DNA from: Acidaminococcus fermentans
GTDB taxonomy: Bacteria > Bacillota_C > Negativicutes > Acidaminococcales > Acidaminococcaceae
Assembly: GCA_004555735.1 (NCBI GenBank)
Contig: SFHH01000037.1
Location: 1-14,235, forward strand
Length of the DNA stretch: 14,235 bases
Reading direction: 5' to 3'
Shown here: positions 6,681-13,228 of the stretch, piece by piece
Position numbering within the stretch: position 1 is the stretch's first letter
Layout of the letters: every line of letters starts with the position of its first letter
The notes under the pieces: model-generated
What the model was told of the DNA's origin: nothing
Seen by the model: only the letters and a program-made list of their open reading frames with translations
Database searches by the model: none
Program-made: the position numbers and the translations under genes

Positions 6681-8024
6681 ATGAATATCGCAGCTGGCAA
6701 AGTATTTATGACAGCGACCAATGATCTGGCGCTGCTTATGGTCTTCATGGTCATTGGCGTAGTACTCCTGCAGGTGGTAAAACCCCTGCAGAAACTCTTC
6801 CTGCCGGCCGGACTCATCGGCGGCACCGTTGCACTGATCCTGGGGCCACAGGTCCTGGGGCTTATCCAGCTCCCCAAGACATGGGGAGGTCTGCCGACAC
6901 CTATGATCAATGTGGTCCTTACCTGTGCTCTTTTTGGTGTAACCATCAATCGGACCAAGATGAAAAACTATCTGGGCGCTATCAACCTGATTGTGCTGAC
7001 CTATTTTGCCCAGATGTTTGTAGGGACCCTTGTCGGGATCGGACTGGGAACGATCTGGAAAGACCTGCCGTATAGCTGGGGCCTTATGACGGTCTACACC
7101 TATTGGGGCGGGCACGGTGCGGCTACTACAGCTGGTACAGTCTATGAATCTCTGGGCATCCAGAACATGGTCAGCTTGGGCATCATCATGGCCACGTTCG
7201 GTCTCATCATCGCCATGGTTGCCGGGATCCCTCTCGTCAATTATGGGGTGCGCAAGGGATGGGCGACCAATATGTCAAAGGAAGAACTGAATGTAGGTGC
7301 TCCGACGATCCTGCTCCCTGAAGAGAAACGGAAACCGCTGGGATTTGCTTCCGTGACTTCTGAATCTATCAATGGCTTGGCTTTACAGCTTGGTTTTATC
7401 CTGCTCAGTATGTTCATCGGAGGAGCCCTCTTCAAATCACTGGCCAAGGTGCCAGTTCCGGCTTTTGCCTCCGTCATGAAGATGATACCCGCTCTGCTGC
7501 ACGGAATCATCGGCGCCATCATCCTGTGGGCTTTCATGCGCAAAACTGGGACTGATAAATATGCGGATATGGCATCTGTCAACACCATTTCCGGTGTGGC
7601 ACTGGATATCTGTGTCTGCTCAGCTACAGCTACACTGAACTTGAAGTTGTTTGCTTCGTTCCTGGCCCCTCTCTTGATCCATATGGTTTGCATCATTGCG
7701 CTCATGCTCTTTATCTGTGTGACTTTGCTGCGCCGCTGGATGAAGCATGACTGGTTTGAGCTCTGCCTGATGGCCTTTGGCCAGGGCCATGGCTCTACGC
7801 CTTCTGGTCTTGCTTTGGCCCGCTGTGTCGATGCAGACCACAAATCAACGAGCTGGGAAGGATTTGGCGTGGCTCTCGGCGTGTTCACCCCGATTACGTC
7901 TACACTGGCTGCATTGATGCCTTTCATAGCCGTCCAGAACCAGTGGATTCCCGTGGGAATCGGACTCGTTGTGACGATTGGCTGTCTGCTCTTTGGTGAA
8001 CGCGTGATCATGCGTCAGGCTTGA
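6681..8024 (+). CDS. GltS/ESS-family sodium:carboxylate symporter
   Basis: This 447-residue polytopic membrane protein of the ESS (GltS) family has an N-terminal span followed by LFLPAGLIGGTVALILGPQ, the loop motif YWGGHGAATTAG, and in the second half NTISGVALDICVCSATATLN and AFGQGHGSTPSGLALARC. The paired GGHG-type and GQGHG-type loops fit the internal repeat and re-entrant loops expected of this family. A charged insert near residues 190-225 makes it longer than E. coli GltS, as in the carrier at 458-1843. ATG at 6681 has AAGGAGGT ending 6 bases upstream; an ATG at 6676 is too close. It lies between the aldolase-like and dehydrogenase genes in one orientation, so it probably moves the acid those enzymes handle rather than, or as well as, glutamate. 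The direction of transport is not visible from sequence. Confidence 0.85.
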   Translation: MNIAAGKVFMTATNDLALLMVFMVIGVVLLQVVKPLQKLFLPAGLIGGTVALILGPQVLGLIQLPKTWGGLPTPMINVVLTCALFGVTINRTKMKNYLGAINLIVLTYFAQMFVGTLVGIGLGTIWKDLPYSWGLMTVYTYWGGHGAATTAGTVYESLGIQNMVSLGIIMATFGLIIAMVAGIPLVNYGVRKGWATNMSKEELNVGAPTILLPEEKRKPLGFASVTSESINGLALQLGFILLSMFIGGALFKSLAKVPVPAFASVMKMIPALLHGIIGAIILWAFMRKTGTDKYADMASVNTISGVALDICVCSATATLNLKLFASFLAPLLIHMVCIIALMLFICVTLLRRWMKHDWFELCLMAFGQGHGSTPSGLALARCVDADHKSTSWEGFGVALGVFTPITSTLAALMPFIAVQNQWIPVGIGLVVTIGCLLFGERVIMRQA

Positions 8025-8063
8025 TTGGAATTAGAAAGTTAAAAATAAAGGAGAATGGTCAAT

Positions 8064-8993
8064 ATGGCAAAAGTATTATATACGGAGAATGTGGATCCTA
8101 TTGGTCCGGAGATGCTGCAAAAAGCCGGTATCGAGGTCGTTATGGCTGACCGTAATGAAGAAATCATCAAAAAAGAAATGCTGACGGCTGATGCAGTAGT
8201 CGTCCGGATCTATGAATTGCCGATTCCTATGCTGGAAAAAGCTGCCAATCTGAAAGTCGTCAGCAAACATGGCGTGGGGTATGACAATATCCCTGTGGAC
8301 TGGTGCAAGACCCACGGCATCGCTGTTACGGTAACCCCTGGTGCCAACAGCCAGTCCGTAGCGGAACATACGATTGCTTTGATGATGGCGCTTGCCAAAA
8401 ATCTTGCCATCGTTACGAAAGCCTATAAAGAAAAAGGCTTTGCTGCAAAAAATACGGCTCCAGGGTTGGAAATCCTTGGCAAGACGCTGGGCATCATCGG
8501 TATCGGTCATATCGGAAGCCGGGTGGCTAAGATGGGGCTGGGCCTTGGCATGCGTGTGATAGCCTATGATCCGTATGTGGAATCTGTGCCGGAAGGTGTA
8601 GAACTCGTCAGCGATAAGGATGAAGTCATTAAAAATGCAGACGTCCTAACCCTGCACCCAGTGCTGAATGAGGAAACGAAAAACATCGTGGGGGCTCGGG
8701 AAATCGGAATGATGAAGCAGGGCGCTATCTTTATCAATTGCGGCCGCGGTCCTCTTGTGGACGAAGAAGCACTGATCAAGGCTCTCCAGGAGAAAAAGCT
8801 GGGCGGAGCAGGTCTTGATGTGACAGCTAAGGAACCGTGCGATCCCGATTCTCCACTTTTTGCAATGGACAATGTCCTGCTGACACCGCATTATGCGCCG
8901 ACGACCAACGAAAGCGCCATCAATGTGTCTCGTATGGCGGCTCAGAATATCCTGGATATCCTGGCAAGCAAAAAGCCGGAAGGGTTGCTCTGA
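8064..8993 (+). CDS. D-isomer-specific 2-hydroxyacid dehydrogenase (SerA-like, no ACT domain)
   Basis: This 309-residue NAD-dependent dehydrogenase belongs to the D-2-hydroxyacid/D-3-phosphoglycerate dehydrogenase family and interconverts a 2-hydroxyacid and a 2-oxoacid. The substrate-binding motif KHGVGYDNIP is at residues 68-77, the Rossmann GxGxxG at 146-151 (GIGHIG) and the NAD-ribose Asp at 169. The catalytic set is present: R228 (NCGRGPLVDEEAL), E257 (AKEP) and H276 (LLTPHYAP). It ends without the C-terminal regulatory domains of biosynthetic SerA, so a catabolic or accessory role is likelier than serine synthesis. ATG at 8064 is favoured: AAGGAG (8048-8053) lies 10 bases upstream, whereas the ATG at 8055 nearly abuts it. 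It is the last gene of the module B operon, 39 bases after the carrier, and is followed by a terminator. It probably feeds or drains the 2-oxoacid pool of the aldolase-like enzyme. Confidence 0.85.
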   Translation: MAKVLYTENVDPIGPEMLQKAGIEVVMADRNEEIIKKEMLTADAVVVRIYELPIPMLEKAANLKVVSKHGVGYDNIPVDWCKTHGIAVTVTPGANSQSVAEHTIALMMALAKNLAIVTKAYKEKGFAAKNTAPGLEILGKTLGIIGIGHIGSRVAKMGLGLGMRVIAYDPYVESVPEGVELVSDKDEVIKNADVLTLHPVLNEETKNIVGAREIGMMKQGAIFINCGRGPLVDEEALIKALQEKKLGGAGLDVTAKEPCDPDSPLFAMDNVLLTPHYAPTTNESAINVSRMAAQNILDILASKKPEGLL

Positions 8994-9030
8994 GATAGAA
9001 CTTCATACAAAGTTGCAATTGCCCTAATCG

Positions 9031-9066
9031 AAAGGGAGTGTGGAAATAAGTATCCACACTCCCTTT
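9031..9066. terminator. Terminator at the end of the module B operon
   Basis: Bases 9031-9044 (AAAGGGAGTGTGGA) and 9053-9066 form a perfect 14-bp stem with an 8-base loop, followed by one more T. The hairpin starts 38 bases after the dehydrogenase stop codon. The minus-strand gene fragment ending at 9076 may have used it from the other side, where the A-run becomes a T-run. Confidence 0.75.
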
Positions 9067-9075
9067 TGCGTTCTT

Positions 9076-9240
9076 TTAAATCGTATACTTCTTTTCCAGT
9101 TCCTTGATGGTCCCGTCTTTCAGGCAAGCCTGGACAAAGTCTTCGGGCACTTTGGAAAAATCAGAGCCTTTTCTTATTACGATCCCATAATCCTGGGGAG
9201 CGAATTCTTCCTTAATGAAAACCCTGTTAGGAGTGAGAAA
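9076..9240 (-). pseudogene. C-terminal fragment of an amino-acid ABC transporter binding protein (family 3)
   Basis: Read on the minus strand, 9240 to 9076 encodes 54 codons ending with QDYGIVIRKGSDFSKVPEDF and then DGTIKELEKKYTI before a TAA. This matches the usual ending of periplasmic solute-binding proteins of family 3 (YGI-RKG, then a DGT-KEL-KKY helix), which bind polar amino acids. A stop codon (9241-9243) closes the frame upstream and there is no start codon, signal peptide or ribosome site. Only the tail of a formerly longer gene remains, about 20% of the family length. No permease or ATPase gene is nearby. The family call rests on motif memory, and its frame is easily missed because it lacks an ATG. 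Confidence 0.65.
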
Positions 9241-9507
9241 TTATTGCTTTTCCAATAATGTTCGATTCATATCGAACTGTATAAAAAAAGCATCCTTACA
9301 TAGAGAAAACAAAAATTATCAAAATTATAAAATAAATGTATTTTACCTCTGATAATCCCTAAAAATGGCTTAATTTGTTAATAATAATACGGAAAACAGG
9401 TGTGTATACAATATAATGTGAAAAATATGTGAAGTTATACTCAACGAATGAAAAAGACGATAATATAATAATCGTTCATAATAGTAGTTTCTTCAAGGGA
9501 GGGGTCA
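9241..9507. promoter_or_regulatory. AT-rich upstream region of the NRAMP-like gene with inverted repeats
   Basis: No gene is visible. GTTCGAT (9260-9266) and ATCGAAC (9271-9277) form a perfect 7-bp dyad with a 4-base centre. A second small dyad, ATTATTG/CAATAAT, lies just before it. TATAAT at 9412-9417, next to TATACA at 9405-9410, is a good -10 candidate for the transporter, but no clear -35 sits at the right distance. GGGAGGGG at 9497-9504 is the ribosome site of the transporter. Confidence 0.45.
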
Positions 9508-10771
9508 ATGATGACAACATCAACAGGCACCAAGAAAAAGACAACTTGGGAAAGAATCAAAAATATGGGACCGGGAGCCATTGTGACAGCAGCGGTAGTC
9601 GGGCCTGGGACGGTCACCACCTGCGGCCTGTCTGGGTATAGTTTTGGATATTCCCTGGCCTGGGCGTTGATCTTCAGTGTGATCGCCATGGTGATCATGC
9701 AGTTCATGACATCCAAGATTGGGATTGTAGGGGAGATGGGATTAGCCGATGCGGTACATAAAGTATTTTCCAAAAGTCCCTTTCGGGGGCCATTGTTCCT
9801 TTTGCTCATCGTTGCCATCTTTTGCGGGAACTGTGCTTATCAGGCAGGTAATGTGGTGGGGGCTTCTGTTGGCCTCGGCATCGTCTTTGGCCCGTATCGG
9901 ACTCTCTTCTGCATCATTATCTCTGGGTCTGCGCTGGCTCTGGTGCTGAGCGGCAACATCAAATATATTGCTAATGTGCTGACTGGGCTGGTTTTCCTGA
10001 TGGCTGTTGTATTTTTGATTACGGCTATTATCGTTGGTGTGGATGTGAAGGCTCTGCTGCGTGGGATGTTCGTTCCCAGCATCCCTTCTGGATCCCTGCT
10101 CAACGCCATCGGGCTGATCGGGACCACTCTCGTTCCGTATTGTCTGTATCTCCACGCTTCCACCACGGCCAGTGAAAAGGCAGTGGATAAGGAAGAAGCT
10201 TTGATCGATGCCAAATATGATTCTGTGACCAATGCCGTCCTGACGGCTATCATTTCCGTCAGCATCATGGTGGTAGGCTTCAGCCTGTTCCAGCGGGGTG
10301 AAACGGTGAAGGGTGTGGCTGATTTGGCCATGGGTCTGGAACCTCTGGCCGGGACGGCTGCCAAAGCGATTTTCTCCATCGGGATCTTCGCTGCCGGGAT
10401 CAGTTCCGCTACCACGGCTCCTCTGGCTGCTACCTATGTAATCACCGGGATATTAGGGTGGTCCACGGATCTGAAGGATAAGAGATTCCGTGCCATCACT
10501 ACGGTGGTGTTCATCCTGGGCTGTGTGGTGGCCCATCATGGGCGGCACTCCTACCAACATCATCACCATTGCCCAGGCTATCAATGGGGTGGCACTGCCT
10601 CTCAGCGTCTGCCTGGTGGTATATGTGGCCAATGATGTGGGTGTACTGGGCAGCTACAAGAATACCGCCATCCTGAATGTGGAAGGTTTGGCTGTTGTAG
10701 TTATCACCCTCTTCATGGCATATCGTACTTTCATGGTCTATGCACCGAAGATGGCCCAGATGATCGGCTGA
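9508..10771 (+). pseudogene. NRAMP-family (YcsG-like) transporter gene with a one-base frameshift
   Basis: The first 342 codons (9508-10533) encode most of an NRAMP-fold transporter. After GTG GCC at 10528-10533 one extra C in the CCC run (10532-10534) shifts the frame. Resuming at 10535 gives IMGGTPTNIITIAQAINGVA and a normal ending at 10771. The restored product would be 420 residues, as expected for the family; as read, the first frame adds a foreign tail and stops at 10635. Canonical NRAMP metal-binding motifs are absent: the DPGN position is GPGT (residues 32-35) and the MPH position is VPY (209-211). That argues against ordinary Mn/Fe uptake. The neighbour at 10879 is YcsI-like, and in Bacillus a YcsG NRAMP relative sits with YcsI and the 5-oxoprolinase subunit YcsF, so an organic substrate is possible. 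A sequencing error is the main alternative to a real mutation. Start could be 9508 or 9511. Confidence 0.85.
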
Positions 10772-10783
10772 GAAATCTCACAA

Positions 10784-10839
10784 AAAAAGAAAAACTCCAT
10801 CGGTTGTTCTATGATACACTGGATGGAGCTTTTCTTTTT
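10784..10839 (+). terminator. Hairpin with a T-rich tail between the NRAMP-like and YcsI-like genes
   Basis: CTCCATC (10795-10801) pairs with GATGGAG (10822-10828). Outside it AAAAAGAAAA-type and TTTTCTTTTT-type tracts continue the stem with one mismatch, around a 20-base loop. It lies just after the transporter stop codon and about 40 bases before the next start. It may end or reduce transcription into the YcsI-like gene, which otherwise looks like the second gene of an operon. Confidence 0.6.
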
Positions 10840-10878
10840 CTCTCATGATTTTGTTTACTAATAGAGGAGGATGCAACG

Positions 10879-11688
10879 ATGGAAAACAAATATGCTCATT
10901 ATACACCCCAACAGGTCCGGGAACTGATCCGCAAGGGAGATATCACGTCCAGTACGTCCGGAATGGCTACCGGATATGTCCAGGCCAATCTAATCTGCCT
11001 GCCGGGGGATTATGCTGAGGAATTCTACGAATTTGCCAAACTGAACCCCCAACCCTGCCCGGTCTTGGAAGTCTTCGAGAAAGTTCCGGTCTCTACTTTC
11101 CTGGCTCCGGGAGAAAATGTCCTGAGCAGCATTCCCTGGTACAATATCTATCGGGACGGGAAACTGGAAAAGACCATCCTGGATGCCAATGCATACTGGA
11201 CGGAGGATATGGTGGGGTTCCTGATCGGCTGCAGCTATTCTTTTGAAGAAGCCCTGCTGAAAAATGGCATCGAGATCCGCCATATGACACTGGGGACACC
11301 GGTCCCTATGTTTCGGACCACCATTGCCTGCAAGCCTTATGGCCGGTTCCATGGGAATTATGTGGTCAGCATGCGTCCCATGACGCCGGAAAATGCAGAA
11401 AAGGCAAAAGAAATCACGGAGCAGTTCCCCCGGGTCCACGGCGGCCCTGTCCAGATCGGAGCTCCGGCGGCCATCGGTATCAAAGATGTGGACCAGCCGG
11501 ATTATGGCCAGCCTGTGCCCTTCTATGAAGGCGAGATCCCTGTATTCTGGGCTTGCGGGGTGACTCCCCAGTTCGTAGTGGAAAACGTCAAGCCCCCCAT
11601 CGCCATTTCCCACCGGCCCGGGTACATGTTCATCAGCGATATCTTGAACACTGAAATCGAAGAAAAACTGGCGGCCAAGGAGAAATAA
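10879..11688 (+). CDS. YcsI/DUF1445-family protein (putative hydro-lyase, D-glutamate cyclase-like)
   Basis: This 269-residue soluble protein has the full set of DUF1445 signatures: TSGMATGYVQANL (residues 26-38), FLIGCSYSFEEALL (114-127), VPMFRT (142-147), VHGGPVQIGAPAAIGI (186-201), VFWACGVTPQ (222-231) and PGYMFISD (247-254). Bacterial members are usually labelled putative hydro-lyase. The related domain of the animal enzyme DGLUCY interconverts D-glutamate and 5-oxo-D-proline, so a role in D-glutamate or 5-oxoproline metabolism is a reasonable inference. The length is normal and all motifs look intact. AGGAGG at 10865-10870 lies 8 bases before the ATG. It follows an NRAMP-like gene, the pairing known from Bacillus ycsG and ycsI. 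The transporter gene here is broken, so this protein may be orphaned or used independently. No kipI/kipA-like or ycsF-like gene is present in the window. Confidence 0.85.
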   Translation: MENKYAHYTPQQVRELIRKGDITSSTSGMATGYVQANLICLPGDYAEEFYEFAKLNPQPCPVLEVFEKVPVSTFLAPGENVLSSIPWYNIYRDGKLEKTILDANAYWTEDMVGFLIGCSYSFEEALLKNGIEIRHMTLGTPVPMFRTTIACKPYGRFHGNYVVSMRPMTPENAEKAKEITEQFPRVHGGPVQIGAPAAIGIKDVDQPDYGQPVPFYEGEIPVFWACGVTPQFVVENVKPPIAISHRPGYMFISDILNTEIEEKLAAKEK

Positions 11689-11733
11689 AAAAGTAGGGCT
11701 GTTGTACGCAGCGTGCAACAGCCCTACTTTTTT
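11687..11733. terminator. Bidirectional terminator sharing its core with the hairpin at 395-453
   Basis: Bases 11687-11708 and 11712-11733 pair over 22 bp with one G-U position and a 3-base loop, flanked by A6 and T6 runs. The left arm begins inside the TAA stop of the YcsI-like gene. The minus-strand aminotransferase ends at 11742 on the other side. The arm core AAAGTAGGGCTGTTGTACG differs at one base from that in the 395-453 hairpin. Confidence 0.85.
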
Positions 11734-11741
11734 ATTTATGC

Positions 11742-12926
11742 TTATGCTTCCTTATAGATTTTGGCGCAGGCTTCTGCCAGGCGTTTGCAGCCTTCTACGA
11801 TATTTTCGTAGCTGTTGGCGAAGGAGAGCCGGACGTAATATTTTCCTTCCGGTCCGAAGACACTGCCAGGGACCAGGGCCACCTTGGCGTTTTCCAGCAG
11901 GTAGGGAGCAAATTCATCTCCCGTCATCCCCAGTTTCTTGATGTTGATGAAGATATAGAAGGCCCCTTTGGGGTTCTTGCAGCTGAGGCCGGGGATGGCG
12001 TTGATGGCTTTCACTGCGTAATCCCGGCGGCGGGCATATTCTTTTACCATGTCTTCTACTTCATCTTTTTCTTCCGTTAGGGCCACCACGCCGGCTTTCT
12101 GGACGAAGGCCGGGGCACAGGTGGTCACATGCTGATGGAGCTTGTTCATGGTCTTGATCAGCTCTTCATTGGCTGCAGCATAGCCCAGGCGCCAGCCAGT
12201 CATGGAATAGGCTTTGGAGAACCCGTTCAGAGTGATGGTGCGTTCCTTCATGCCGGGCAGGGAAGCGATGCTGAAGGTTTCCGCCCCGTCATAGCGCAGC
12301 CGTTCATAGACTTCATCGGAAATGACCATGATGTCATTTTTGATGGCAATGTCGGCCAGTTCTTCCAGTACTTGTTTGGACAGGATCCCGCCGGTAGGGT
12401 TGCTGGGAGTGATCAGCACCAGGGCTTTTGTCTTAGGTGTGATCTTGCTGCGGATTTCGTCCAGGTCCAGCTGGTAGTCATTTTCTTCTTTCAGGGTATA
12501 GAAAATAGGGACAGCCCCCAGCAGTTTGGGAACATTTTTATAGTTCAGCCAGCCCGGGTTGGGTACCAGGATTTCATCCCCTTCGTTCAGGATGGCTTCC
12601 ATGGCGCAGAAGACGGCTTCGGATAGGCCGACGGTGACCAGGACTTCTTCTGGTTTATAGTCGATGCCGTTCTGGACCTTCAGCTTATTGGCGATGGCTT
12701 TCCGCAGTTCCATAGTGCCGAAATTGGAAGTGTAGAAAACATCCCCGCCCTGGATGTCCTTGATGCAGGCGTCTTTGATGTAAGCAGGGGTATCGAAATC
12801 CGGACGGCCCAATTCGAAATGGATCACCGTTTCCCCGGCCCGTTCCATGGCCAGTGCTTTTTCATTGACTTTGCGGATCCCGGACGGTTCTAATTCGTTC
12901 ATTCTTTCAGCAATGAAATTTTTCAT
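11742..12926 (-). CDS. Pyridoxal-phosphate aminotransferase, class I/II (aspartate aminotransferase-like)
   Basis: This 394-residue fold-type I aminotransferase transfers an amino group between an amino acid and a 2-oxo acid, most often 2-oxoglutarate. Motifs in order: HFELGRPDFDTP (residues 36-47), YTSNFGTMELRKAIA (65-79), PNPGWLNYKN (122-131), PSNPTGG (174-180), SDEVYERLRYDG (203-214, cofactor-binding D204), and LNGFSKAYSMTGWRLGY (233-249) with Schiff-base lysine K238. The C-terminal YYVRLSFANS holds the Arg that binds the substrate carboxylate. Length and motifs are complete. ATG at 12926 has AAAGGAGT upstream at 12933-12940. It is convergent with the YcsI-like gene and divergent from the LysR gene at 13229, which may control it. 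The donor amino acid cannot be told from sequence: aspartate, alanine or aromatic amino acids are all possible in this subgroup. Confidence 0.85.
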   Translation of the reverse strand: MKNFIAERMNELEPSGIRKVNEKALAMERAGETVIHFELGRPDFDTPAYIKDACIKDIQGGDVFYTSNFGTMELRKAIANKLKVQNGIDYKPEEVLVTVGLSEAVFCAMEAILNEGDEILVPNPGWLNYKNVPKLLGAVPIFYTLKEENDYQLDLDEIRSKITPKTKALVLITPSNPTGGILSKQVLEELADIAIKNDIMVISDEVYERLRYDGAETFSIASLPGMKERTITLNGFSKAYSMTGWRLGYAAANEELIKTMNKLHQHVTTCAPAFVQKAGVVALTEEKDEVEDMVKEYARRRDYAVKAINAIPGLSCKNPKGAFYIFINIKKLGMTGDEFAPYLLENAKVALVPGSVFGPEGKYYVRLSFANSYENIVEGCKRLAEACAKIYKEA

Positions 12927-12966
12927 AAGCAGACTCCTTTACAACATGCAGACTAGGCTTTCGAGC

Positions 12967-13014
12967 CCTGAAGGCTTATCTTCTTTATGGGTTTAGTATA
13001 CTCTTGCCTTCAGG
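12967..13014. promoter_or_regulatory. Probable aminotransferase promoter flanked by a 9-bp inverted repeat
   Basis: CCTGAAGGC (12967-12975) and GCCTTCAGG (13006-13014) are perfect reverse complements 30 bases apart. Between them, on the minus strand, lies TATACT (12995-13000), a good -10 box about 70 bases before the aminotransferase start. TTGGAT at 13020-13025 is a weak -35 at 19-base spacing. The repeat brackets the -10, which suits a repressor or looping operator. Confidence 0.45.
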
Positions 13015-13037
13015 AGGAAATCCAATACCAAAGCTTT

Positions 13038-13119
13038 TATAAAGGAATAAAAAATCCTTTATAGAGAAAATTGCGATATGAAATGTTCGATAAAATTCAA
13101 ATAAAAAATGGAGTATAAT
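13038..13119. promoter_or_regulatory. Operator-like dyad and -10 box upstream of the third LysR gene
   Basis: TATAAAGGA (13038-13046) and TCCTTTATA (13055-13063) form a perfect 9-bp dyad with an 8-base centre, in the gap shared by the aminotransferase and LysR genes. Its size and place suit a LysR-type binding site. TATAAT at 13114-13119 is a consensus -10 reading toward the LysR gene, without a clear -35. The rest of the 302-base gap (12927-13228) shows no gene that I trust. Confidence 0.45.
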
Positions 13120-13228
13120 ATCTATAGTTCGGAAAATAAAAAATGAGTTTGAGGATAGAGGCCTCTTTTCTTTTATCCGAGCTGCAAAAAGTGTAAAATA
13201 GGGCAGAGAGAATGAGAAGGAGTCATTT

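Noticed and set aside
7241..8011. A 256-codon open frame on the minus strand
   Set aside because: Antisense to the well-supported ESS carrier, with no family signature.
9429..9641. A 70-codon plus-strand frame overlapping the transporter start
   Set aside because: It has no ribosome site and overlaps the clear NRAMP-like N-terminus in another frame.
10525..10540. Programmed ribosomal frameshift in the NRAMP-like gene
   Set aside because: No slippery heptamer, internal ribosome-like site or downstream stem is evident, and this family is not known to use frameshifting.
10990..11718. A 242-codon open frame on the minus strand
   Set aside because: Antisense to the YcsI-like gene, whose motifs are complete; its start would fall inside the terminator.
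13143..13196. A 17-codon frame (MSLRIEASFLLSELQKV) before the third LysR gene
   Set aside because: It has no convincing ribosome site and no link to the downstream start; it is likely chance.
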